From the NCBI GenBank assembly GCA_900771955.1, contig CAAGPW010000008.1, forward strand, positions 1-14,735: 14,735 bases of DNA, read 5' to 3'. The notes beneath the pieces are model-generated. The model worked only from the letters and a program-made list of their open reading frames with translations, did not search any database and was not told the origin of the DNA. The translations under genes and the position numbers were made by a program. The stretch is from Lachnospiraceae bacterium (lineage in GTDB: Bacteria; Bacillota; Clostridia; Lachnospirales; Lachnospiraceae). Positions 1-5,342 of this stretch are shown in pieces (the first letter of the stretch is position 1; every line of letters starts with the position of its first letter).

Positions 1-126
1 AGACAAAATCGCCAGCTAATTTTTAGCAGAAAACGGGCTGTTCTTGCTAATGAAAATGCCCTTCCTGCTAATCAGCCCCAAAATCGTGCCAAAAATCCAG
101 CTAATCAAAAAAGGCGGATGTTTTGA
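1..126 (+). CDS. possible C-terminal end of an upstream gene (partial)
   Basis: Frame 1 is open from the first base of the window to a TGA at 124-126, giving 41 residues that begin beyond the window edge. The peptide is basic and rich in Asn, Gln and Ala, with recurring Ala-Asn pairs, and ends in Lys-Arg-Arg-Met-Phe. Such a basic low-complexity tail would suit the end of a DNA-binding or relaxase-type protein, but there is no domain to recognise. An open frame this short can occur by chance, and the GCTAAT repeats in it could equally be non-coding. The hairpin at 173-220 lies where a terminator for this gene would be expected. Low confidence. Confidence 0.35.
   Translation, partial: RQNRQLIFSRKRAVLANENALPANQPQNRAKNPANQKRRMF
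15..105 (+). repeat. four direct GCTAAT repeats
   Basis: GCTAAT occurs at 15-20, 46-51, 67-72 and 100-105, with start-to-start distances of 31, 21 and 33 bases, close to whole turns of B-DNA. Three copies are in the same frame and would encode Ala-Asn in the possible upstream gene; the first is in another frame. They could be protein-level repeats or binding sites near the replication block. Confidence 0.35.
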
Positions 127-151
127 ATACCATGCAGTTATAGCAGATAAA
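123..151 (+). promoter_or_regulatory. weak candidate sigma-A promoter for the rep/par operon
   Basis: TTGAAT at 123-128 is followed after 17 bases by GATAAA at 146-151, in an AT-rich stretch just upstream of the leader hairpin. The spacing is ideal but the -10 box is poor. It would place the hairpin at 173-220 in the 5' leader of the operon. Transcription may instead simply come from upstream. Confidence 0.3.
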
Positions 152-172
152 ATTAAATATCGTTATGTACAT

Positions 173-220
173 AGAGCGTCTATTTGCCCCGCATTGGGGA
201 TGGATAGGCGCTCTTTTTTT
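173..220 (+). terminator. intrinsic terminator-like hairpin in the leader before the first operon gene
   Basis: The arms 173-183 and 204-214 pair over 11 positions with one G-T wobble. After a small internal loop, CCCC 187-190 pairs with GGGG 196-199 around a five-base loop. A run of seven T follows at 214-220. It can end transcription from the upstream gene, or act as an attenuator if the promoter at 123-151 is real. TATTTGCCC at 181-189 can instead pair perfectly with GGGCAAATA at 235-243. Confidence 0.75.
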
Positions 221-221
221 A

Positions 222-239
222 TGCCCAAACCCATGGGCA
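222..239 (+). promoter_or_regulatory. second small hairpin upstream of the ribosome binding site
   Basis: TGCCCA at 222-227 and TGGGCA at 234-239 form a 6-bp stem with a six-base loop. It lies directly after the T-run of the terminator and about 14 bases before the GGAGGT ribosome binding site at 253-258. Its 3' arm overlaps the segment 235-243 that can pair with the terminator's 5' arm, so the structures compete. Confidence 0.4.
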
Positions 240-265
240 AATACAAGAGATTGGAGGTGTTTTAT

Positions 266-490
266 TTGAGCAAGCCTGTTTATACCGCAGACAAGCCGAG
301 CGACTGTCATTACTGCTACTTCTGGACGAATGGCAGAAAGGGCTGCCGTCTGGGTAGAAATAATTGCTACTACTTAATCTCTTTGCCGCCGAAACCCAAG
401 TCGGAATGTGATGGCTGTCCCTATGGGCGAGATCACCCGTGCATTGGTTGGTGTACGAAGAAGGTTATGCGTGAAGTGGGGCTTCGTTGA
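266..490 (+). CDS. small cysteine-rich protein, putative metal-binding
   Basis: This 74-residue protein has eight cysteines in spaced groups (DCHYC near the N terminus, then KGC, NNC, ECDGC, HPC and GWC), a pattern typical of zinc or iron-sulfur binding. The start is taken as TTG at 266 because GGAGGT at 253-258 lies 7 bases upstream. The frame is open further upstream to ATG 44, but that extension runs through the terminator hairpin and has no ribosome binding site. I recall similar short CPYGRD/CIGWC proteins in Firmicute conjugative elements, always without a function. It is the first gene before the replication initiator, so a regulatory or DNA-processing role is possible but unproven. 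Confidence 0.75.
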   Translation: MSKPVYTADKPSDCHYCYFWTNGRKGCRLGRNNCYYLISLPPKPKSECDGCPYGRDHPCIGWCTKKVMREVGLR

Positions 491-491
491 T

Positions 492-626
492 ATGGATGTG
501 TATGAACAGGAATACCGCTTCTACTATTTTGCCCGATGTCCTTACGAAAAGACGGATACGACTTTCCGCAGCATTCCGCTGACAACAGAAAGTTTTCCGC
601 AGAAAGAAGGTGGTGAAGCCGTGTGA
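492..626 (+). CDS. short ORF between the cysteine-rich gene and repA
   Basis: ATG 492 lies one base after the previous stop, and the frame runs 44 codons to a TGA at 624-626 that overlaps the GTG start of repA by four bases. The ribosome binding site is weak (a GTGGGG stretch), so translation would depend on coupling from the gene before. The peptide is rich in Tyr and Phe near the N terminus, has a single Cys, and has no recognisable domain. A longer version from ATG 408 overlaps the cysteine-rich gene and lacks a ribosome binding site, so I reject it. Its main role may be to couple translation into repA. Moderate to low confidence that a protein is made. Confidence 0.4.
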   Translation: MDVYEQEYRFYYFARCPYEKTDTTFRSIPLTTESFPQKEGGEAV

Positions 627-1552
627 GTTTTGATTATTTTTACGGTCAGCAATCCGATCTATTCACATTCTATCGAGTTCCGAAGGTGTTGTTCACGAAC
701 GAGAGGTTCTGGAATATTTCTGCCGATGCCAAGATGCTGTATGGCATTTTGCTTGACCGCATGAGCCTGTCTGCCAAGAATGGTTGGATAGATAAAAACG
801 GTAGAGTGTATATCATTTTTACAATCGACGAAGCGAAGATGGCTCTGAACTGTGCTGAACAAAAGGCTATCAAGCTGCTCAGTGAACTTGAGAAGAAAGC
901 AGGATTGATTGAACGTAAGCGCCAGGGTTTGGGAAAGCCCAACCTGATCTATGTGAAGAACTTTATCTCTGCTGTGGATTCACAACTCTTGAATTGTGAA
1001 AATCACAATTCTGGAACAATGGAAATCACAACTCAAGAACTTCCGAAATCACAATGTAATAATACTGATATTAAAAATACTGAATTTAGTGATACTGATT
1101 CTATCTTTCCTTCCGGAAATGGTGGAATGATGGACGAGAATGACCGGTATCAAGAATACTTTGATTATTTCTCGGATCAGCTTAGTATGGATTTGTTGAA
1201 GAAGGATTACCCTTACGATTCCGAAATGCTGGATAACATTCTGGAGTTGATCGTTGAAACAGTTTGCACGAAGCGACCGTTGATTCGCATTGGTGCAGAG
1301 GAGCGTCCGGCAGAAATTGTCCGCAGTCGGTTTATGAAACTGAATGCCGAACACATTCGATATGTTATGGACTGCTTCAAGGAGAACACCACAAAGATTA
1401 GAAATATCCGTCAGTATATGCTGACTACGATATACAATGCGCCGACGACAATAGACACCTACTACGATGCTCTTGTTCGGCACGATATGTCACACGGATA
1501 TTTGGAAGGAGGATTTAAGAAATTGAAAATGAAGCGAGAGGAAGGAGAGTGA
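623..1552 (+). CDS. repA: replication initiator protein A (RepA_N family, DUF6017-like C terminus)
   Basis: This 309-residue protein should bind the origin and start replication of the circular element. Residues about 15-113 match the RepA_N winged-helix domain: a short Phe-Tyr-Arg-Val-Pro stretch, then KMLYGILLDRMSLS and a GWID..GRVYIIFT segment followed by helices ending in GLIERKRQGLGKPN. Residues about 118-165 are a polar Asn/Ser/Thr linker, and residues about 175-300 resemble the DUF6017 C-terminal domain common in Clostridia initiators. The start is GTG 623, which overlaps the preceding stop, behind an AGAAGGTGG site. In RepA_N plasmids the origin is known to lie inside the rep gene, and the linker DNA here (978-1100) carries iterons. 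parA follows after 6 bases. Confidence 0.9.
   Translation: MSFDYFYGQQSDLFTFYRVPKVLFTNERFWNISADAKMLYGILLDRMSLSAKNGWIDKNGRVYIIFTIDEAKMALNCAEQKAIKLLSELEKKAGLIERKRQGLGKPNLIYVKNFISAVDSQLLNCENHNSGTMEITTQELPKSQCNNTDIKNTEFSDTDSIFPSGNGGMMDENDRYQEYFDYFSDQLSMDLLKKDYPYDSEMLDNILELIVETVCTKRPLIRIGAEERPAEIVRSRFMKLNAEHIRYVMDCFKENTTKIRNIRQYMLTTIYNAPTTIDTYYDALVRHDMSHGYLEGGFKKLKMKREEGE
978..1069 (+). repeat. four iterons at exact 23-bp spacing inside repA (candidate replication origin)
   Basis: The 23-base units at 978, 1001, 1024 and 1047 begin ATTCACAACTC, AATCACAATTC, AATCACAACTC and AATCACAATGT. The first three also share GAA at offset 14-16. Because 23 is not a multiple of three, neighbouring units are read in different frames, so conservation is at DNA level rather than protein level. 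The first unit also holds an inverted pair, TTCACAA 979-985 and TTGTGAA 994-1000. This is the expected layout of a RepA_N origin within the rep gene. Confidence 0.75.
1062..1098 (+). repeat. three AT-rich ATACTGA repeats at 15-bp spacing, next to the iterons
   Basis: ATACTGA occurs at 1062-1068, 1077-1083 and 1092-1098, exactly 15 bases apart, in an AT-rich stretch that follows directly on the iterons. It could be the DNA-unwinding part of the origin. Fifteen is a multiple of three, so the same repeat appears in the protein (NTDIK, NTEFS, DTDS), and a protein-level origin cannot be excluded. Confidence 0.5.
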
Positions 1553-1558
1553 CGATAA

Positions 1559-2386
1559 ATGTCGAAAAAAGCAACCATCATTGCGGTGGTCAATCAGAAA
1601 GGAGGCACTGGAAAGACCACCACCACCGAGAATCTGGGCGTTGGCTTGGCTCTTGAAGGAAAAAAGGTGCTTCTGGTAGACACCGATCCCCAGGCTTCCC
1701 TGACGGTCAGTTTGGGCAATCCCTGCCCGGATGATCTGTCTCCGACACTTTCCGATCTGATGGGAAAGATTATGATGGAAAACCCTATTACTCCCGATGA
1801 AGGGATTCTTCATCATCCGGAGGGCGTTGATTTGGTGCCGTCCAACATCGAACTCTCAGGTATGGAGGTAGCACTGGTCAATGCCATGAGCCGGGAAACC
1901 ATTCTCCGGCAATACCTGGATACAGTCAAACAGAATTATGATTACATTCTTCTTGACTGTATGCCGTCTTTGGGTATGCTGACCGTCAATGCGTTGGCAG
2001 CTGCCGACAATGTGCTGATACCGGTTCAGGCAGCATACCTTCCTGCAAAGGGTCTGGAACAGCTGCTTGGAACCATCAACAAGGTCAAGAGGCAAATCAA
2101 CCCGAAACTGAGGATTGAAGGGATTCTTCTGACGATGGTGGACAGCCGCACCAACTACTCCAAAGACATCAGCAATCTGATTCGGGAGAGCTACGGCGGA
2201 AAGCTGAAGGTTTACAAGACCGACATTCCCCGCTCTGTCCGTGCAGAGGAAATCAGCGCAGAGGGAACCAGTATCTTCAAGCATGATCCCAAAGGCAAAG
2301 TTGCCGAAGCCTATAAAATTCTGACGAAGGAGGTGTTAAACAATGCAGAAAAAAGGCGCAAACATCAGCTTGAAGGGGTACGATGA
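1559..2386 (+). CDS. parA: ParA/Soj-family partition ATPase
   Basis: This 275-residue protein is a deviant Walker ATPase that should work with ParB to segregate the circular element. KGGTGKTT at residues 14-21 is the deviant Walker A motif, with the signature lysine at 14. DTDPQAS at about 42-48 is the A' motif, and YILLDCMPSLGMLT at about 128-141 is the Walker B region. The length is normal for Soj-type ParA without an extra N-terminal DNA-binding domain. GAAGGAGA at 1541-1548 precedes ATG 1559. The 3' end overlaps the start of parB by 44 bases, so the two are translationally linked. Confidence 0.95.
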   Translation: MSKKATIIAVVNQKGGTGKTTTTENLGVGLALEGKKVLLVDTDPQASLTVSLGNPCPDDLSPTLSDLMGKIMMENPITPDEGILHHPEGVDLVPSNIELSGMEVALVNAMSRETILRQYLDTVKQNYDYILLDCMPSLGMLTVNALAAADNVLIPVQAAYLPAKGLEQLLGTINKVKRQINPKLRIEGILLTMVDSRTNYSKDISNLIRESYGGKLKVYKTDIPRSVRAEEISAEGTSIFKHDPKGKVAEAYKILTKEVLNNAEKRRKHQLEGVR

Positions 2387-3269
2387 TATTTTCTCCACCG
2401 ATCAATCCAGAGCTGAAGCCCAGCAGGAGCGTGTGCAGGAAATTCCGCTTTCTGAGCTACACCCCTTTGAGGGACACCCCTTCCGTGTGGTTGATGATGA
2501 AGAAATGATGAAAACGGCAGAGAGCGTCCGAGATTTCGGAGTTCTCACTCCTGCGATTGTCCGTCCTGACCCCGACGGTGGTTATGAAATCGTTTCTGGT
2601 CACAGGCGGCACCGGGCATCGGAGCTTGCGGGTAAGGAAACCATGCCTGCGATTGTTCGTGACCTGGACGATGATGCAGCCATTATTTTGATGGTTGATG
2701 CGAATTTGCAGAGGGAGAGTATCCTGCCGAGTGAAAGAGCATTTGCTTATAAGATGAAGCTGGATGCGATTAAACATCAAGGTCAACGCACCGATTTAAC
2801 TTCATCCCAAGTTGGGATGAAGTTGCAGGCAATGGATATAGTCGGTCAGGAGGCAGGAGAAAGCAGAAATCAGGTACACCGTTATATCCGTCTGACCGAA
2901 CTGATTCCGGAACTGCTGGATATGGTAGATACGGGTCAGATCAAATTCAATCCTGCGGTGGAGCTTTCCTATCTGGCAAGTGAAGAACAGAAGGATTTTC
3001 TTTCTGCAATGGATTATGCTCAAGCAGCTCCTTCCCTTTCGCAAGCACAGCGAATTAAAAAGCTCGCACAGGAGGGCGAGTGTACGCTGGATGCGATGTG
3101 CGAGATTATGAATGAAATCAAGAAGGGAGAGCTGGACAGAGTAACCTTCAAAACGGATTCGTTGCGAAAATACTTCCCGAAGTCCTATACCAACAAGCAG
3201 ATGGAGGATAAAATCATTCAGCTTTTGGAGCAATGGCAGAAAAAAAGAGAAAAATCAATGGAAAGGTAA
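2343..3269 (+). CDS. parB: ParB/Spo0J-family partition protein
   Basis: This 308-residue protein should bind a centromere-like site, spread on DNA and stimulate ParA. IPLSELHPFEGHPF at about 34-47 and VSGHRRHRASELAG at about 84-97 are the ParB N-terminal boxes; GHRRHRA is the CTP/arginine-rich box II. Residues about 165-195 (ESRNQVHRYIRLTELIPELL) form the helix-turn-helix region, followed by a conserved FNPAVELSYL segment at 202-211. AAGGAGG at about 2327-2333 lies within the end of parA, 9 bases before ATG 2343. A perfect palindrome at 2798-2824 sits inside the gene. The next gene starts 8 bases after the stop. Confidence 0.95.
   Translation: MQKKGANISLKGYDDIFSTDQSRAEAQQERVQEIPLSELHPFEGHPFRVVDDEEMMKTAESVRDFGVLTPAIVRPDPDGGYEIVSGHRRHRASELAGKETMPAIVRDLDDDAAIILMVDANLQRESILPSERAFAYKMKLDAIKHQGQRTDLTSSQVGMKLQAMDIVGQEAGESRNQVHRYIRLTELIPELLDMVDTGQIKFNPAVELSYLASEEQKDFLSAMDYAQAAPSLSQAQRIKKLAQEGECTLDAMCEIMNEIKKGELDRVTFKTDSLRKYFPKSYTNKQMEDKIIQLLEQWQKKREKSMER
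2798..2824. promoter_or_regulatory. perfect 13-bp inverted repeat within parB, candidate parS-like site
   Basis: AACTTCATCCCAA at 2798-2810 and TTGGGATGAAGTT at 2812-2824 are exact reverse complements around a single G. It is not followed by a T-run, so a terminator is unlikely. It does not match the classical Bacillus parS sequence, but ParB families differ in site, and the B. subtilis parS was found inside spo0J (parB) itself. It encodes Ser-Ser-Gln-Val-Gly-Met-Lys in the segment before the helix-turn-helix. Confidence 0.5.
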
Positions 3270-3277
3270 GGTAAAAA

Positions 3278-3805
3278 ATGTTTACACCCAAAAACATTCA
3301 GGGCGCTTTGGAAGAACTCTACGACCTTTGCGATCCTGATTATATGGTAGATATGCTCGTAAACTACAGTGAGGAGTTCGATGATATTTCTCCTGCGCTT
3401 CTGGCAAAGTCGTTTCAGAAAAATGCCGAGATGATTAGCGAGTATCGAGTATTGTCCTCTGCTGGTGAGGGTATCGACTATCAGGGAAAGGTACTTCTGA
3501 ACAGCAGAGCCGTGCGGCTTCTGTCCTATGTAGAAGATATGAGCGGCGATGAAAAAGTTCGCACGATTCAGAGCAAGGAGCTGTGGTTAGCAGAAGATAT
3601 GACATTCTATGTGGTGTCCTGTATGTCTACGATCACGATGGACAAGGAAGAAGCCATTTGTCTTAACGAACACCGCAGCGTGGTTACTACGGTGGAATGC
3701 GAGGACGATATTTTCTTCGACATGGGTTCCCTGATTTGCGAACTGGACGATATTTGCTTGTTCGAGCTTTTAGCCGATGTGGATGCGACTATTTATGAAC
3801 TGTAA
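3278..3805 (+). CDS. hypothetical acidic protein downstream of parB
   Basis: This 175-residue protein is not recognised. It is strongly acidic, has no membrane segment or signal peptide, and looks like a compact alpha/beta cytoplasmic protein. The N terminus is helical (IQGALEELYDLCDP) and the second half has strand-like stretches (TFYVVSCMSTITM, SVVTTVEC). ATG 3278 follows an AAGGTAAGG site and lies 8 bases after parB, so it is part of the same operon. Its acidic nature would fit a DNA mimic or a protein-binding accessory factor, but nothing in the sequence proves this. Confidence 0.7.
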   Translation: MFTPKNIQGALEELYDLCDPDYMVDMLVNYSEEFDDISPALLAKSFQKNAEMISEYRVLSSAGEGIDYQGKVLLNSRAVRLLSYVEDMSGDEKVRTIQSKELWLAEDMTFYVVSCMSTITMDKEEAICLNEHRSVVTTVECEDDIFFDMGSLICELDDICLFELLADVDATIYEL

Positions 3806-3859
3806 CAGGTTCATGGATGGTCGCTTTTCTTATTTCCAAAGAAACGGAGGTATCGAAAC

Positions 3860-4501
3860 TTGAAAGAATACGATGTGAAGATCACCGAAACCTTGGAGAA
3901 AACGGTTACGGTGCAAGCAGAATCTCACGATGCGGCAGAGGAACAGGTTAGAGCCGCTTATTACAATTCGGAGTACATTCTGGACTCCGAAAACTTTACC
4001 GGTGTTGCGTTCGGCACGACCGAGGAACGGGAGGTTCAGAAAGAACAGGCAGATACCATGAATGTGTTGCTGGTAAAGCCGTTCATGTATCCGCAGGCTG
4101 TGCAGATCGGCTGTGAGCTGGAGGATTTGCAGAAAGCCGTAGGTGGCGATATTGAGGCAACTTATCCGTTCAATGAGCCGGTTGCACTGGTGATGCACGA
4201 CGAAGGTAAACTCGTAGGCAAAGAACTGAACCGTGCGCTGCGTGATGATGACGGCGATATTTATGACATTATCGCCGGTGATTTTCTGGTTGTGGGATTG
4301 GGCGAGGATGATTTTTGTTCTCTGTCCCCGGAACTGATGAAGCAGTTTGAGGAACACTTTCATCAGCCTGAGACTTTTGTACGCATGGGGCGCAGCATTA
4401 TGGCGCTTCCCCTGCCGGATGACATGGTGAAGAAAGAAGATGCACCTGTCAAAGCTGATTCGGTTCCCCACAAAAGTAACCCTGACCGAGATGTTCTGTA
4501 A
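3860..4501 (+). CDS. DpnD/PcfM-like and DUF3846 two-domain protein
   Basis: This 213-residue protein joins two short accessory domains. Residues 1-50 (EYDVKITETLEKTVTVQAES..DAAEEQVRAAYYNSEYILDSENFTG, read in pieces) resemble the DpnD/PcfM family found in conjugative elements. Residues about 66-170 resemble DUF3846: MNVLLVKP, YPQAVQIG, VGGDIEATYPF and the LNRALRDDDGDIYDIIAGDF segment. The start is TTG 3860, 9 bases after GGAGG at 3846-3850. An internal ATG at about residue 67 begins the DUF3846 part, and many DUF3846 proteins start there, so the fusion is a real domain arrangement rather than a late start. The molecular function of either domain is unknown to me. The stop is followed by the ribosome binding site of the next gene. 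Confidence 0.75.
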   Translation: MKEYDVKITETLEKTVTVQAESHDAAEEQVRAAYYNSEYILDSENFTGVAFGTTEEREVQKEQADTMNVLLVKPFMYPQAVQIGCELEDLQKAVGGDIEATYPFNEPVALVMHDEGKLVGKELNRALRDDDGDIYDIIAGDFLVVGLGEDDFCSLSPELMKQFEEHFHQPETFVRMGRSIMALPLPDDMVKKEDAPVKADSVPHKSNPDRDVL

Positions 4502-4511
4502 GGAGGTTCTT

Positions 4512-4823
4512 ATGCAAAGAAATTCGACGATTGGAGAGCTGATGGAGCGAAAGCGGATTCAGGATGGTGCCAAGGAGTACCAGGGACATACCTATATGGA
4601 CTTGGCACGATTTGATGACGCCACCAAGCACATGATTATTTTCGATGTGCTGACCGATGAATCGCCTGTCGGTTGGAAAGGCGAAAGAAATCGCCTGTAT
4701 TTGAGCGATGTGGGTTATCAGAAGGCTCTGGATAACCAGAAAGCTGGCAATATCAAGATTATCAGCCATGCCGCAGTTGCCAAGGGCAATCTGTATTACG
4801 ACCACAGAGATATGGCACGATAA
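4512..4823 (+). CDS. hypothetical protein, 103 residues
   Basis: AAGGAGG at 4500-4506 lies 5 bases before ATG 4512, which I take as the start; the frame is open further upstream, but only over the end of the previous gene and with no site. The product is hydrophilic and mildly basic, with a GKxY-like YQGHTYMDLARFDDATKHMI segment and a GERNRLYLSDVGY stretch, and no membrane segment. I do not recognise the family. It sits between a DUF3846 protein and PcfB in the same operon, where small accessory proteins of unknown role are common in ICEs of this type. Confidence 0.65.
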   Translation: MQRNSTIGELMERKRIQDGAKEYQGHTYMDLARFDDATKHMIIFDVLTDESPVGWKGERNRLYLSDVGYQKALDNQKAGNIKIISHAAVAKGNLYYDHRDMAR

Positions 4824-4859
4824 TCTGTTCACTCTACTGCTTGCAGGAGGTGATGAATC

Positions 4860-5342
4860 ATGCAGGAAGAAGTTGAAAACAGAACAGTAAACCTGGCGAT
4901 CAGCACAACCAAGCTGACGGGGCGCACTATCATTGCCGGTATCCGCAAGTATTTGCAGCACCGGGAAAAAGTGAAGATGAAAAAGGCACGAGACCCTGCC
5001 GTTCATGGAAAGCAATCCGTGAAACAGCTTTTGGGACAGAATCAGGGTGCTACGAATGTTGAGATCGACAAAGAGAGTATCCGTGATTTTGAAAAGCTCG
5101 CCAAGAAGTATGGCGTGGACTTTGCCGTAAGAAAAGATAAGTCCGTTGATCCTCCCCGGTTTCTTGTTTTTGTCCGTTCTAAAGATGCAGATGCTTTGGA
5201 TGCAATCTGCAAGGAACATCAGGCAAGGGCATTAACCAAGAATGAAAAGCCGAGCGTTCTGGCGCAGCTGAAGAAGTTCAAGGAAATTGTCGCAGCGATT
5301 CCGAAGAAGGTTCGAGAGAAGAAACAGGAGCGTGATCTGTGA
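4860..5342 (+). CDS. pcfB: PcfB family conjugation accessory protein (DUF3801)
   Basis: This 160-residue basic protein matches PcfB/DUF3801. The N terminus reads VNLAISTTKLTGRTIIAGIRKYL, followed by a Lys-rich linker with the family's HGKQSVKQLLGQ segment at about 49-60. The core (about 66-125) reads IRDFEKLAKKYGVDFAVRKD..PPRFLVFVRSKDADALDAI. In enterococcal pCF10, PcfB is a relaxosome/coupling accessory factor; here it directly precedes the VirD4 gene, which fits. GCAGGAGG at about 4843-4850 is 9 bases before ATG 4860. The stop overlaps the start of virD4, so translation is coupled. Confidence 0.85.
   Translation: MQEEVENRTVNLAISTTKLTGRTIIAGIRKYLQHREKVKMKKARDPAVHGKQSVKQLLGQNQGATNVEIDKESIRDFEKLAKKYGVDFAVRKDKSVDPPRFLVFVRSKDADALDAICKEHQARALTKNEKPSVLAQLKKFKEIVAAIPKKVREKKQERDL

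Noticed and set aside
173..258. T-box or known riboswitch in the leader
   Set aside because: No T-box anti-terminator sequence and no recognisable ligand-binding riboswitch core are visible.
44..265. N-terminal extension of the cysteine-rich gene from ATG 44
   Set aside because: It runs through the terminator hairpin and T-run, has no ribosome binding site, and TTG 266 is well placed behind GGAGGT.
408..491. Earlier start for the short ORF before repA
   Set aside because: The extra part overlaps the cysteine-rich gene in another frame and lacks a ribosome binding site.
3795..3814. Small hairpin at the stop of the gene after parB
   Set aside because: ATGAAC/GTTCAT pairing is short and no proper T-run follows, so I do not call a terminator.
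3830..4471. 213-residue minus-strand open frame
   Set aside because: It mirrors the DpnD/PcfM-DUF3846 gene almost exactly and shows no domain or start signals.
4449..5219. 256-residue minus-strand open frame
   Set aside because: It crosses two + strand genes with clear ribosome binding sites and has no recognisable motif.
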